From positions 1 through 64,000 of the forward strand of contig JAGQWJ010000006.1 of assembly GCA_020437395.1 (NCBI GenBank): a DNA stretch of 64,000 nt, read 5' to 3'. The notes under the pieces are model-generated. The model saw nothing but the letters and a program-made list of their open reading frames with translations. It did no database searches and was not told where the DNA came from. Positions 27,230 through 36,919 of the stretch are shown here, piece by piece. This stretch comes from Ignavibacteriota bacterium (lineage in GTDB: Bacteria > Bacteroidota > Ignavibacteria > Kapaibacteriales > UBA2268). The number at the start of each line of letters is the position of its first letter. The first letter of the stretch is position 1. The translations under genes were made by a program, and so were the position numbers.

Positions 27230-28725
27230 TCTATTGTAAAATTCTTTTCAGTATTTGCTACCGTCACAGCAACCGCAGCGTCACCGGTTACATTAGTTAT
27301 TGTTCTCAACATATCTAGTATTCTATCTACACCTAAGATAAGTGCTATACCTTGTGCCGGTATATTTATCGCATTTAGTATCATAACTAACATTATTATC
27401 CCAACGCCTGGCACAGGTGCAGTACCTACTGAAGCCAAAACAGCTGTTAAGACTATAGTCATTTGTTCAACTACAGTTAAATCAAATCCATAAACTTGTG
27501 CTATAAATACAGCAGCAACACCTTGGTAAAGTGCAGTACCATCCATATTTATGGTTGCACCTAAAGGAAGAACAAATCCAGCTATTTCTTTGTTAGTATT
27601 CATCTTATTCTCAACACAATCTAATGTAATTGGTAGAGTTGCTGCACTAGAACTTGTCGAAAATCCTATCGCTTGGGCATTCCTTATATTTAAAAAGAAA
27701 TCTTTTAAAGAAGCTTTACCTAAAAACTTTAATAAAGAACCATATACAACATAAGTTTGAACAAAAAGACCCAAGATTACAGCTACAATATACCAAATTA
27801 ATGTAGTTAATATTTCAAATCCAAAATCAGCAATTGTTGCGGCTATTAAAGCAAAAACGCCATAAGGTGCAATTAACATAAACAGATCAACCATTTTAAT
27901 CATAGTGTCACTAACACCATCAAAAAATTTTAAAACGGTTTCTCTTTTTGATTTTTCAATTAGAGTAAGTGTAATACCAAATATCACAGCAAGAAATACA
28001 ATTTGCAACATATTACCATTACTTATTGCATCAAAAGGATTCTTAGGTACAATTTCAACAAAAAAATCCACTATACTTATATCAAGAGTTTCTACTGCTT
28101 TTTCTGCAGATTCTTCTTGAAAGGATGACATAAGTCGTTCTTTGGACTGAGGATCAATTCTTGTTCCTGGAGAAATAATATTTGCTAATCCTAATCCAAT
28201 TGTAATAGCAATTGTAGTTGTGAGTAAATATAGTGAAAAGGTTTTTATTCCTATTCTACCTAATTTTTTAAAATCTGTTAGACTGGCTGCACCAACAATT
28301 AGAGTAGAAATAACTAGGGGTATCGCCAAAAAACTAAGTAATCGAATAAATAAATCTCCAACTGGTTTTATATAAGTAGCTAATGTGTGCTCTTTTTTTA
28401 CAGCAACGACATCTGTATATTCAAATTTACCTTTTTCAGTTTCGAAGGTTAGTTTTATCGATTCCCTTGAATTACTATATAAATGTTTAAATTTATTAAT
28501 AATTGCAATTTGATCATTTGAACTAAATTTTGCAATAGTACTGTCGTTTGCTATTAGATATCCACTATTCCAATTTTTAATAGATTCTACGACTTGATTT
28601 GAATTTTTCTTATATGTAATCTCTAATTTATTCTTATTAATACTAAAAAAAGCTCCAAATGCTGCTCCTAGTATTAATGCTAATAATATCTGGATGTGCA
28701 GTGGAACTTTTTTCATTCTTTTCAC
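27226..28725 (-). CDS. Dicarboxylate/amino acid:cation symporter with periplasmic insert
   Basis: A 499-residue member of the DAACS (GltP/GltPh/DctA) family. Diagnostic blocks: FSTSSSAATLPIT (serine-rich hairpin), GATINMDGTALYQG (NMDGT cation/substrate site) and a hydrophobic HP2 region with APVPGVGIIMLVMIL. It probably imports glutamate, aspartate or a C4-dicarboxylate with sodium or protons. Between the first helix (about 8-28) and the second (from about 120, PVGDLFIRLL) is an insert of about 85 residues in place of the usual loop of about 20; it looks like a small folded domain. It is 24 bases after the gene at 28750. Confidence 0.9.
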   Translation of the reverse strand: MKRMKKVPLHIQILLALILGAAFGAFFSINKNKLEITYKKNSNQVVESIKNWNSGYLIANDSTIAKFSSNDQIAIINKFKHLYSNSRESIKLTFETEKGKFEYTDVVAVKKEHTLATYIKPVGDLFIRLLSFLAIPLVISTLIVGAASLTDFKKLGRIGIKTFSLYLLTTTIAITIGLGLANIISPGTRIDPQSKERLMSSFQEESAEKAVETLDISIVDFFVEIVPKNPFDAISNGNMLQIVFLAVIFGITLTLIEKSKRETVLKFFDGVSDTMIKMVDLFMLIAPYGVFALIAATIADFGFEILTTLIWYIVAVILGLFVQTYVVYGSLLKFLGKASLKDFFLNIRNAQAIGFSTSSSAATLPITLDCVENKMNTNKEIAGFVLPLGATINMDGTALYQGVAAVFIAQVYGFDLTVVEQMTIVLTAVLASVGTAPVPGVGIIMLVMILNAINIPAQGIALILGVDRILDMLRTITNVTGDAAVAVTVANTEKNFTIE

Positions 28726-28749
28726 TATTATATTATTTTAAAATTGGAA

Positions 28750-29307
28750 CTATTTTATCGATAAATAGTATTTATAATTTTCCCAGTAATTGTCCATTCT
28801 TCTTTTCATCTTATCAGACCAATAAATTGGATATATATATTCAAAATAGTATCTATTACTATCATCTTTATGAGCTACAAATCCCTTATCACCATCAAAA
28901 TGATTTTTTACTATAAAACCATAATCTTCTAGTATAAATCCAACTTTACCAAATATTACTCTGAAATCAAAATCTAACAAATTATCTATGTCCTTGTAGA
29001 AATCACGAGGAACATCTGTAATAACTCCAGTATGCCACCAATATCTATCTTGTTTCAGTAAATTATTTAATTCAATAACTACTGAATTCTGAAGTAACTT
29101 TAATTCCTTATTTATGTTCTTCTTATGCTCATCAGTTAGTTGTTTGGATGCTGGCGGATATGTTTCAATAAATTTATTGATAGTAAATTCATACCAATTA
29201 GGTACAAACCTAATTGTTTCATCAATAAATGCTTGTTTCAATTTTTCAGCTCTTTCAACTGTCTTTTCAATAGTTTGGTTTGTACTTAATACTTCTTTAA
29301 TTCTCAT
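28750..29307 (-). CDS. Unrecognised 185-residue protein
   Basis: A soluble, Tyr/Trp-rich, charged protein without a signal peptide or membrane helix. The N-terminal half is helical (TVERAEKLKQAFIDETIRF, then LTDEHKKNINKELKLLQNSV), the middle holds RYWWHTGVITDVPRDFYKD, and the end is very aromatic (YYFEYIYPIYWSDKMKRRMDNYW). I do not know a family. A -7 promoter box lies upstream and the symporter gene follows 24 bases later, so they may share a transcript. Confidence 0.75.
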   Translation of the reverse strand: MRIKEVLSTNQTIEKTVERAEKLKQAFIDETIRFVPNWYEFTINKFIETYPPASKQLTDEHKKNINKELKLLQNSVVIELNNLLKQDRYWWHTGVITDVPRDFYKDIDNLLDFDFRVIFGKVGFILEDYGFIVKNHFDGDKGFVAHKDDSNRYYFEYIYPIYWSDKMKRRMDNYWENYKYYLSIK

Positions 29308-29348
29308 AATATTTTTCCAAATATTAACATTGGTAATGTAATCTTTAA

Positions 29349-29356
29349 CAAATATA
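29349..29356 (-). promoter_or_regulatory. Putative -7 element upstream of the 28750-29307 gene
   Basis: TATATTTG on the minus strand is a perfect TAnnTTTG box 42 bases before the ATG. It lies just after the OsmC gene stop. No clear -33 box. Confidence 0.45.
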
Positions 29357-29382
29357 AAAAAACTAAAACAGATTAAGTAATC

Positions 29383-29793
29383 TTATTTAGCATAATTAAA
29401 ATTATATTCTAGTTCAATTTCTGATGTAAGGCTTCTAGTAACTGGACAAGTCTTAACAACATTAGACAACATCTTAAAGTCATCTTCAATTAAGGGGTGT
29501 GGAAAAGTAATATCCAAAATAAGCTTATCTATTCTTCTGAATGGTACATTGGTCATTATTTTGGAACATGTAATATTCATCCCCTCAATATCGATATTTT
29601 TTTCGTTGGCTTTTATACCCATTATTGTAGTTACACAAGATGCTATAGATGCAGCAACTAAATCCGTAGGTGATATTTCATCCCCTTTTCCTTTGTTATC
29701 TATAGGTGCATTTGTTTTGAAGGACTTTCCCGATGGTGTATGTGTAACTTTGCAATACAAATCACCTAAATAATCAACACTAATTTTTACCAT
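29383..29793 (-). CDS. OsmC/Ohr family protein
   Basis: A 136-residue OsmC-fold protein, a likely thiol peroxidase for organic hydroperoxides. The two reactive cysteines are in SIASCVTTIMG and VVKTCPVTRSL, and DLVAASIASC is the family block. The ATG at 29793 is preferred over a GTG 12 bases earlier, since it gives the normal N-terminus MVKISVDYLGD. It starts inside the last codons of the metallo-hydrolase gene, so it is coupled to it. Confidence 0.88.
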   Translation of the reverse strand: MVKISVDYLGDLYCKVTHTPSGKSFKTNAPIDNKGKGDEISPTDLVAASIASCVTTIMGIKANEKNIDIEGMNITCSKIMTNVPFRRIDKLILDITFPHPLIEDDFKMLSNVVKTCPVTRSLTSEIELEYNFNYAK

Positions 29794-30580
29794 TAAATTT
29801 TCCACTAAATGTTATTCCATCATACGCTAATTTTATACCAGATGGTAATGATTTTTCAATTTCAGAATGTTTAATCTGATGTGCTATATGCGTTAAATAT
29901 GTTCGTTTGGCGTTTATAATTTTTGCTTGGTCAATTGCTTCTTCAATATTAAAGTGGGTATTATGTTTCATTGGTCTTAATCCATCTAGTATTAAGACAT
30001 CCAAATCTTTCATTAAATCCAATGTACTTTGTGGAATACTATTCGTATCAGTACAATATGCAATATCCCCTATCCTAAATCCTAAGACTTCTAAAGAGCC
30101 ATGAACTAATGGCAAAATTGTAATCTCAATACCTTCAATTTCAATAGTACCATCAGATATAATGTTTACATCAACCATTGGTATCCCTTTACCAGTTTCT
30201 CCATAATCTTGAAATGCATAGGAAAATATTCTTGATAGATTCTTAAGAGTTTCAGTGTTCAAATAAATTGGTAATGTATCCCTTGAAGTAAAATTAATCC
30301 CTCTAATATCATCAAATCCACCAATATGATCAAAATGGTGATGAGTGTAAAGTATTGCGTTTAGTTTTTTTATATCGTACTTTAAGAATTGTTGTCTAAA
30401 ATCTGGGCCAGTGTCTATTATTATATTTTTATTGTTGAAAGTAATTAAAGCTGAACATCGAAGTCTTTTATCTCTTGGGTCAGTTGATGTACAGGTAATA
30501 CAATCACACGAAATAGTAGGGACTCCGGTTGAAGTCCCAGTACCTAATAATTTTAATTCAAATTTCTCTTCATTAGACAT
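29780..30580 (-). CDS. MBL-fold metallo-hydrolase (PhnP-like)
   Basis: A 266-residue metallo-beta-lactamase-fold enzyme. Metal ligands are in THHHFDHIGGFDDIR, a histidine in LPLVHGS, an aspartate in YCTDTNSIP and a histidine in LTHIAHQIKH. The N-terminus LLGTGTSTGVPTISCDCITC has the paired cysteines of the PhnP-type cyclic phosphodiesterases, which open ribosyl 1,2-cyclic phosphates; the actual substrate is unknown. It overlaps lipA by 8 bases. Confidence 0.88.
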   Translation of the reverse strand: MSNEEKFELKLLGTGTSTGVPTISCDCITCTSTDPRDKRLRCSALITFNNKNIIIDTGPDFRQQFLKYDIKKLNAILYTHHHFDHIGGFDDIRGINFTSRDTLPIYLNTETLKNLSRIFSYAFQDYGETGKGIPMVDVNIISDGTIEIEGIEITILPLVHGSLEVLGFRIGDIAYCTDTNSIPQSTLDLMKDLDVLILDGLRPMKHNTHFNIEEAIDQAKIINAKRTYLTHIAHQIKHSEIEKSLPSGIKLAYDGITFSGKFNGKN

Positions 30581-31517
30581 GTCTTTCAGCGTGGTAGGAA
30601 GAGCGAACTAATGGGCCAGATTCTACATATTCTATACCCATTTCTTCACCAATTTCTTTATATTTTTTAAATGTATCCGGATGAACAAATCTATCAACGG
30701 GTGAGTGTTTAACTGAAGGTTGTAAATATTGACCTATCGTAAAAACATTCACTTTTATTTTTACTAAATCTTTCATTAATTCATACACTTCTTCATCAGT
30801 CTCACCAATTCCAACCATTATACCGGTTTTAGTACGCATTCCTAAACGCTTAGCTTCTTCTAATAAATCCAAAGAACGTTGATATCTTGCTTGTGGTCTA
30901 ACGATTCTGTACAATCTTGGAACAGTTTCAATATTATGGTTAAGTACATCTGGTTTAGCATCCGTAACTCTTTTTAAACATTCCATATCACCTTTGAAAT
31001 CAGGGATTAATACTTCAACAGTCGTATTCGGATTTTCTTCTTTAATTCTTTCAATCGTTTTTGCCCATAGAGTTGATCCTTGATCTTTTAATTCATCTCT
31101 ATTTACAGATGTTACAACGGCATGTTTCAATTGCATTTCTTTAACAGATCTAGCAACATCGTTAGGTTCTTGCCAATTCAAAGTTCCAGGTCTTCCAGTC
31201 TTTATAGCACAAAAACTACATGCTCTAGTACAAGTATCACCCAAAATCATAAAAGTGGCAGTACCACTCCCCCAACATTCACCTATGTTTGGGCATCTTG
31301 CTTCTTCACAAACAGTATGAAGAGATTTTGACCTCATCATTTTTTTTATATTTGCGAAACTGTCACCTCCTGGCGCTTGTACTTTAAGCCACTCAGGTCT
31401 TTTGCCACGAGTTGTTTTAAGCTCTGGGTTGTTTCTGTTTCCTTTTTTAAATTGAGGTATATTAACTTTATCTTTTAATTTTGGTTTAGTTAATACCGGT
31501 ATATCTATGTGCTGCAT
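30573..31517 (-). CDS. lipA: Lipoyl synthase
   Basis: A 314-residue radical-SAM enzyme adding two sulfurs to octanoyl groups on lipoyl proteins such as GcvH and the E2 subunits. The auxiliary cluster cysteines are in CEEARCPNIGEC, the radical-SAM cysteines in CTRACSFC, and the C-terminal serine motif is RSSYHA. lipB is not in the window. It follows rpoD by 21 bases. Confidence 0.97.
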   Translation of the reverse strand: MQHIDIPVLTKPKLKDKVNIPQFKKGNRNNPELKTTRGKRPEWLKVQAPGGDSFANIKKMMRSKSLHTVCEEARCPNIGECWGSGTATFMILGDTCTRACSFCAIKTGRPGTLNWQEPNDVARSVKEMQLKHAVVTSVNRDELKDQGSTLWAKTIERIKEENPNTTVEVLIPDFKGDMECLKRVTDAKPDVLNHNIETVPRLYRIVRPQARYQRSLDLLEEAKRLGMRTKTGIMVGIGETDEEVYELMKDLVKIKVNVFTIGQYLQPSVKHSPVDRFVHPDTFKKYKEIGEEMGIEYVESGPLVRSSYHAERHV

Positions 31518-31538
31518 ATCTTTCCCAAATTTTTATTA

Positions 31539-32402
31539 CTATTGACCTAAAAAAGCCCTTAGTGATTTAGATCTAGACTGATGTCTTAATCTACGAATAG
31601 CTTTTTCCTTAATCTGTCTTACTCTTTCTCTTGTTAGATTGAATTTTTCGCCAATTTCTTCTAATGTAAGACTATTTCCGTCTATACCAAAATAAAGCTT
31701 AATAACTTCTGCTTCTCTTTCGGATAATGTGGTTAAAACCTGCTTAACTTCAGTTCGTAATGATTCTTGCATCAAATCTGTATCAGGTGGAGGTTGTTGT
31801 TCATTCGGTAAAACATCGAGTAAACTATTATCTTCACCTTGCACAAATGGTGCATCAACTGAAAGATGTCTTCCCGAAATTTTGATTGTCTCAGTTATTT
31901 CAGAAATACTCATTTCTAATTCATCGGCTAATTCAGTAGCTGTTGGCTCTCTTTCGAATTCTTGTTCTAATTCTGAGAATTTTTTACCAATTTTATTCAG
32001 AGCACCTACTCTATTAAGAGGAAGTCTAACAATTCTGGATTGTTCTGCTAATGCCTGAAGAATTGATTGTCTTATCCACCAAACTGCGTAGGAAATGAAT
32101 TTGAAACCTCTAGTTTCATCAAATCTTTTGGCAGCTTTTATTAGGCCTAAATTTCCTTCATTAATCAAGTCACCCAGTGAAAGTCCTTGATTCTGATATT
32201 GTTTCGCAACTGATACAACAAATCGAAGATTAGCTTTTACCATTTTTTCAAGAGCTCGCATCCCTGGAACTCCACCTTTCTTAATTAGTTGTGCTAATTC
32301 AATCTCTTCTTCAGCTGTAATCAAATCTACTCTACCAATCTCTTGTAAGTATTTATCAAGCGATTGTGATTCCCGATTCGTATATTGTTTGGTTATTCTC
32401 AT
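31539..32402 (-). CDS. rpoD: Primary sigma factor (RpoD/SigA)
   Basis: A 287-residue sigma-70. It begins at region 1.2 ([19 protein letters not shown]), has no region 1.1, and has region 2 ([42 protein letters not shown]), region 3, and region 4 with helix-turn-helix ([28 protein letters not shown]). This length and layout is that of the Bacteroidota/Chlorobiota housekeeping sigma factor, fitting the TAnnTTTG promoters found here. It is 58 bases after ctp and leads lipA. Confidence 0.95.
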   Translation of the reverse strand: MRITKQYTNRESQSLDKYLQEIGRVDLITAEEEIELAQLIKKGGVPGMRALEKMVKANLRFVVSVAKQYQNQGLSLGDLINEGNLGLIKAAKRFDETRGFKFISYAVWWIRQSILQALAEQSRIVRLPLNRVGALNKIGKKFSELEQEFEREPTATELADELEMSISEITETIKISGRHLSVDAPFVQGEDNSLLDVLPNEQQPPPDTDLMQESLRTEVKQVLTTLSEREAEVIKLYFGIDGNSLTLEEIGEKFNLTRERVRQIKEKAIRRLRHQSRSKSLRAFLGQ

Positions 32403-32460
32403 ACTATTTCAATTAACTAAATAAATTGTTTTCTATTGTTATTTAACCCAAATAAATGGA

Positions 32461-34098
32461 CTAATTTTCATTGGTGTCAATTACGTTTGCATTCAAAATA
32501 TTATTATATTTGTCTGTTAATACGTTAATTGCTTCATTTATATATATGTCATCTTCTATTCGATCAAAGAATGAAACTTCTCGACCTTCAAGAATATATG
32601 TTGATAATTCATTAATCAGTTCGACAATAATATCTTTATTACTGATTATTGATTTCCTTATATCTGACTTCAATGAGCTTTCAAGTACTATAAGATTATC
32701 TTGGGTTTCAGACGAAATAACATCTTTATATTTTCTTTTTGATAATTCCTTTAAAGGTTTAAGTTCATCAAATTTATAAAAACGTTTCTCTTTTTCTAGA
32801 AAATCAAGAAAATCATTAAAATCTAGTTTATCAAAAATATAATTGCCACTACTATTTTCGAATTTAGCAGTGTGCATAACTGCAAAATTAAATATGATAT
32901 CACTCTTTATCAAATTATTAATGATTTCTGGGTAATCTTTATTCTTAACAATTCTATCTGGACTAATCCCATCTTCTTTATTTACAGTTCTTCCATTCTT
33001 CGTTTTGAATAAAACTGATGTCGATAAATCATATTTATTTTTATCAATATTATAATCTAATTTCTGTATGCATCTTCCAGAAGGTGTGTAGTACTTTGCT
33101 ATTGTCATTCTAAGTTTTGAATTTTCATCAAGCGGTAGGGTTTGCTGCACTAATCCTTTTCCATAGGATTTCCTACCAATTATAACACCTCTATCTGTGT
33201 CTTGAAATGCACCGGCAACAATCTCGCTTGCAGAAGCACTATTTTCATTTATCAAAACTGCTACTTTCAAATCTGGGTACAATGGTGAAGTCCTAGAATA
33301 ATAATCTTGTGAATTTTCCTTTAATTTACCTCGAGTTGTAAGTAAAAGAGTATTCTCTGGCATAAATAATTCAAGTATTCTAAGCGATGCCTGCATTACT
33401 CCACCTGGATTATCTCTCAAATCTAATATTAAGGAAGAAAATTTTCCTTCATATTCTAATTCTCTTAGTGCTTTTCTAAAAGCAAAGTCAGCTTTCACAG
33501 AGAATTGGTCTAACTTAATATAAGCTATAGAGTCTTTTATAATTCTTTGAAAAGGTACATCTTTTACTGAAATCTCAGATCGAGTAATTTCCACTTCCGA
33601 AGTGTCATTTCTTCCTAATCTATAATATCTGAATTTTGACTTAGTCCCAGACTTACCAAGTAAGACAGTCCTCAACGAGTCTTGTTTAAGTTTTCCAACA
33701 TAAATACTATCTATTGCAATTAGTTCATCCCCAATTCTAAGCCCTGCTTTATCGGCTGGGTAGTCTTTCATTATTTTGACTATAGTATTTTTTGAATTCA
33801 CTTTATCAACTGTAAATCCGAATCCTATATAGTATCCAGTGGATAAATAATCAGATTGTAGCTCACCCTCATTTTCCTCATATCTAGTATATGGATCAAG
33901 TTCAGATACCATACCTTTAATCGATTGCTTAATTAACTCATTAGGATTGACATCGTTTACATATCCATTATTGAGTTGTTCATAAGCTCTGCCAAAAGTA
34001 TTAAGAGAATTGTATAAATCATAATACTTGTCTTTTTTCTTAGCACTAACAGTTGAAACCAGTAGTAATAAGGATAATATGTAATAAGCTTTTTTCAA
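32461..34098 (-). CDS. ctpA: S41 family C-terminal processing protease
   Basis: A 545-residue secreted protease. Signal peptide about 1-19 (YILSLLLLVSTVSA), PDZ domain about 85-170 (YPADKAGLRIGDELIAIDS), then the S41 catalytic domain with nucleophile serine in NENSASASEIVAGAF and general-base lysine in GRKSYGKGLVQQ. A long C-terminal helical part (about 390-545) is typical of Bacteroidota homologues. It trims periplasmic proteins from the C-terminus. It is 11 bases after glyS. Confidence 0.93.
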   Translation of the reverse strand: MKKAYYILSLLLLVSTVSAKKKDKYYDLYNSLNTFGRAYEQLNNGYVNDVNPNELIKQSIKGMVSELDPYTRYEENEGELQSDYLSTGYYIGFGFTVDKVNSKNTIVKIMKDYPADKAGLRIGDELIAIDSIYVGKLKQDSLRTVLLGKSGTKSKFRYYRLGRNDTSEVEITRSEISVKDVPFQRIIKDSIAYIKLDQFSVKADFAFRKALRELEYEGKFSSLILDLRDNPGGVMQASLRILELFMPENTLLLTTRGKLKENSQDYYSRTSPLYPDLKVAVLINENSASASEIVAGAFQDTDRGVIIGRKSYGKGLVQQTLPLDENSKLRMTIAKYYTPSGRCIQKLDYNIDKNKYDLSTSVLFKTKNGRTVNKEDGISPDRIVKNKDYPEIINNLIKSDIIFNFAVMHTAKFENSSGNYIFDKLDFNDFLDFLEKEKRFYKFDELKPLKELSKRKYKDVISSETQDNLIVLESSLKSDIRKSIISNKDIIVELINELSTYILEGREVSFFDRIEDDIYINEAINVLTDKYNNILNANVIDTNEN

Positions 34099-34109
34099 AT
34101 ATTAAATAT

Positions 34110-35516
34110 TTAAATATTAGTTTTTAAATAACTTAGAACTTCTTCTTTTCCAATTCTAATTTGTTCCATTGAATCCCTGTCTCTTATTGTCACAGTACCA
34201 TCTTCCAATGACTGTCCATCGACAGTTATACAATATGGTGTTCCTATCTCATCTTGTCTTCTGTATCTTCTACCAACTGCACCAGATTCATCATATTGTG
34301 CCTTAAAAGTGGTCTGAATTTCATTGTATATTTCTTTAGCAAGTTCTGGCATTCCATCTTTTTTAACTAAAGGAAAAACTGCGGCCTTTATTGGTGCTAA
34401 TTTTTTATGAAATCTTAAAACCGTTCTTATGTCGTCTTTACCATCATCGCTATTTACTTCTTCTTCATAAGCATTACATAAAAACGCCATAAAAGAACGA
34501 GATACGCCACCTGAAGTTTCAATAACATAAGGTACAAATCTATCCCCATTTACAGTATCAACATATTCTAATTTCTTGCCAGAATATTCTTGATGTTTAA
34601 GTAAATCAAAGTCTGTTCTTGAATGAATACCTTCCATTTCTCCAAATCCAAAAGGAAATTTATATTCAATATCTGAGGCAAAATTTGCGTAATGAGCTAA
34701 TTTTTCGTGATTGTGCCAACGTAAATTTTCTTCTTTCATACCAAGTTTAACATACCAATCCCATCTTTCTTTCTGCCAATTTTCAAAGTTCTCCTTTTCA
34801 GTACCTGGCTTTACAAAATATTGCATTTCCATTTGTTCAAATTCTCTTGTTCTAAATAGAAAATTTTTAGTGTTTATTTCGTTTCTAAATGCTTTTCCAA
34901 TTTGAGCAATTCCAAAAGGTACTTTTTGCCTACCTGATTCCATTACGTTCTTAAAATTAACAAATATCCCTTGTGCAGTTTCTGGTCTCAAATAAACAGT
35001 ATTTGAAGTGTCCTCAACTGGACCAACAAAAGTTTTGAACATCAAATTAAAATTCTTAACGTCAGTCCACTCTCTACTTCCATTATCATGAATATCTGAT
35101 TCTATTATTATGTTATAAAAATCCTCATTACTTTTTGCTTCATCAAGCTTTTTCTGAAGTTCAGATGCCTTTTCAGTTTTACCTTTTTTGTTTAGTCTAT
35201 CTATTTCTTCTTCTATTAGATTGTCGGCTCTAAATCTCTTCTTCGTAGTTTTATTATCAATCATTGGGTCAGAAAATTGTACAGTATGACCTGAGGCATC
35301 CCATGTTTTTGGATGCATTAATATTGAAGCATCTAATCCTTCAATATTTTCACGGTAAGTCATTGACTTCCACCATTCATCTTTAATATTTTTTAGTAAT
35401 TCTACCCCAAGAGGACCAAAGTCCCAACAACCATTTAAACCACCATAAATTTCTGATGATTGAAAAACAAACCCCTTTCTTTTTGAAAGAGAGATAATCT
35501 TTTCTAACAAATCCAT
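34110..35516 (-). CDS. glyS: Glycyl-tRNA synthetase, dimeric (eukaryote-like) type
   Basis: A 468-residue class II synthetase of the alpha2 type (not the GlyQ+GlyS tetramer). Class II motifs appear as YLRPETAQGIFVNFKNV and PFGIAQIGKAFRNEI (motif 2), with GVSRSFMAFL as motif 3. The N-terminus KGFVFQSSEIYGGLNGCWDFGPLGVELLKNIK is diagnostic for this type. The C-terminal anticodon-binding domain is at about 365-468. Confidence 0.96.
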   Translation of the reverse strand: MDLLEKIISLSKRKGFVFQSSEIYGGLNGCWDFGPLGVELLKNIKDEWWKSMTYRENIEGLDASILMHPKTWDASGHTVQFSDPMIDNKTTKKRFRADNLIEEEIDRLNKKGKTEKASELQKKLDEAKSNEDFYNIIIESDIHDNGSREWTDVKNFNLMFKTFVGPVEDTSNTVYLRPETAQGIFVNFKNVMESGRQKVPFGIAQIGKAFRNEINTKNFLFRTREFEQMEMQYFVKPGTEKENFENWQKERWDWYVKLGMKEENLRWHNHEKLAHYANFASDIEYKFPFGFGEMEGIHSRTDFDLLKHQEYSGKKLEYVDTVNGDRFVPYVIETSGGVSRSFMAFLCNAYEEEVNSDDGKDDIRTVLRFHKKLAPIKAAVFPLVKKDGMPELAKEIYNEIQTTFKAQYDESGAVGRRYRRQDEIGTPYCITVDGQSLEDGTVTIRDRDSMEQIRIGKEEVLSYLKTNI

Positions 35517-35709
35517 TCGTTATATCTTTATTTTCTTAATTGACAATTTTGAAGACACAAAATAGCATTTTTTAGAGATTTAGAGTAATTTCTTTATAAA
35601 TAATTAACAGAATTGAGACTAATTATCAACAATCCATTAATTAAGTATTAAATGTTATATTCTACAAAATTGATTTTTTAAATTAGTAGTTCATAAAAAA
35701 ATCATTTAG

Positions 35710-36906
35710 ATGAAAAAGTTTATATTTATTTTTATATTAATTAATGCATCAACATTGTTGAGTTTGGAATATTTAGATGTACTTCCCAAAGAAGGTGATG
35801 GTATTAGAACCATATTTCAGAGATATAAATTGGAATATTCTGAAGAGAATGTTGCTAATTTTTTTGAATTGAATAAATCAAAACTAGGGAAAAGTAAATC
35901 TTTATTGTTAGGAGTTAAATATCAATTGCCTATTCAAATTTATGAATATAATGGGAAATCAATTAGGTCAAGTATAGGTAACAATGATTATGATTATGCA
36001 GTAACTCTACGAGATTATAATGATTTTTTGTTTTCTAAAGGCATCAAAGAAAATAATTACAGAATTGACAAAGTTCTTTGGGTCCCAACAGTTACTTTTT
36101 ATCTTAATAATAGTAATTTGGTTACAAAACAATCCAACACTTTAAAGAAAAATGAGACTTCTGGTCTTAGAACAGTTATTGAACCATTATTTGGTGAAAA
36201 GTATAAAGAAGTCAAAGAAATAAGTCATAAACTAAAAGGAAATATTTATTATTTAGTTGGTGGCCATGGTGGACCGGACCCAGGAGCAATTGGTTTTAGA
36301 AATGGAGTTGAACTACACGAAGATGAATATGCTTATGATGTAATACTTAGATTAGCAAGAAAACTAATGGAGCATGGAGCTACTGTAAAACTAATCGTTC
36401 AAGACAAAACTGATGGTATTCGTGATGATTTATATCTTAACAATAGTTTCAATGAGGTATATTTAGGCGATGAAGAAATCCCAAGAAATCAATTAGCTAG
36501 ATTAAAAAAGCGAGTTGAAATAATAAATGATCAATTTTATAAAAATCAAACAACAGCAAAAGAACAAATTGTAGTTCCTATTCATGTTGATAGCAGAGAA
36601 AATAAGAACAGAAGAATAGATATTTTCTTTTATCATAATGAAAACTCTGAACGTGGTAAAATCATAGCAAATACACTATTAGAAACGATTGAAAATAAAT
36701 ATAGATCTGCACAACCTGGTAGAGGATATAATGGCTCCGTCTCTGCTAGAGGTTTGTATATGATACGAAAAACTTTACCTGTAACAGTTTATATAGAGTT
36801 AGGTAATATACAAAACGAGCTTGACCAAGTAAGATTAATAGAAAATAACAATAGACAAGCAATCGCAAATTGGCTAACAGATGGCTTTCTTAAATTAGCG
36901 GAATAA
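35710..36906 (+). CDS. N-acetylmuramoyl-L-alanine amidase
   Basis: A 398-residue secreted zinc amidase (Amidase_3/AmiC type) that cuts the peptide stem from glycan in septal peptidoglycan. Signal peptide about 1-18. Zinc ligands: histidine in VGGHGGPDPGAIG, glutamate in ELHEDEYAYD, histidine in VVPIHVDSRENK; the catalytic glutamate is in VYIELGNIQNELD. Residues about 25-130 precede the enzyme domain and include a LysM-like segment (VLPKEGDGIRTIFQRY...). The 193-base gap upstream, divergent from glyS, must hold both promoters but I see no clear box. Confidence 0.9.
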   Translation: MKKFIFIFILINASTLLSLEYLDVLPKEGDGIRTIFQRYKLEYSEENVANFFELNKSKLGKSKSLLLGVKYQLPIQIYEYNGKSIRSSIGNNDYDYAVTLRDYNDFLFSKGIKENNYRIDKVLWVPTVTFYLNNSNLVTKQSNTLKKNETSGLRTVIEPLFGEKYKEVKEISHKLKGNIYYLVGGHGGPDPGAIGFRNGVELHEDEYAYDVILRLARKLMEHGATVKLIVQDKTDGIRDDLYLNNSFNEVYLGDEEIPRNQLARLKKRVEIINDQFYKNQTTAKEQIVVPIHVDSRENKNRRIDIFFYHNENSERGKIIANTLLETIENKYRSAQPGRGYNGSVSARGLYMIRKTLPVTVYIELGNIQNELDQVRLIENNNRQAIANWLTDGFLKLAE

Positions 36907-36919
36907 AAGAGGTATAAAA

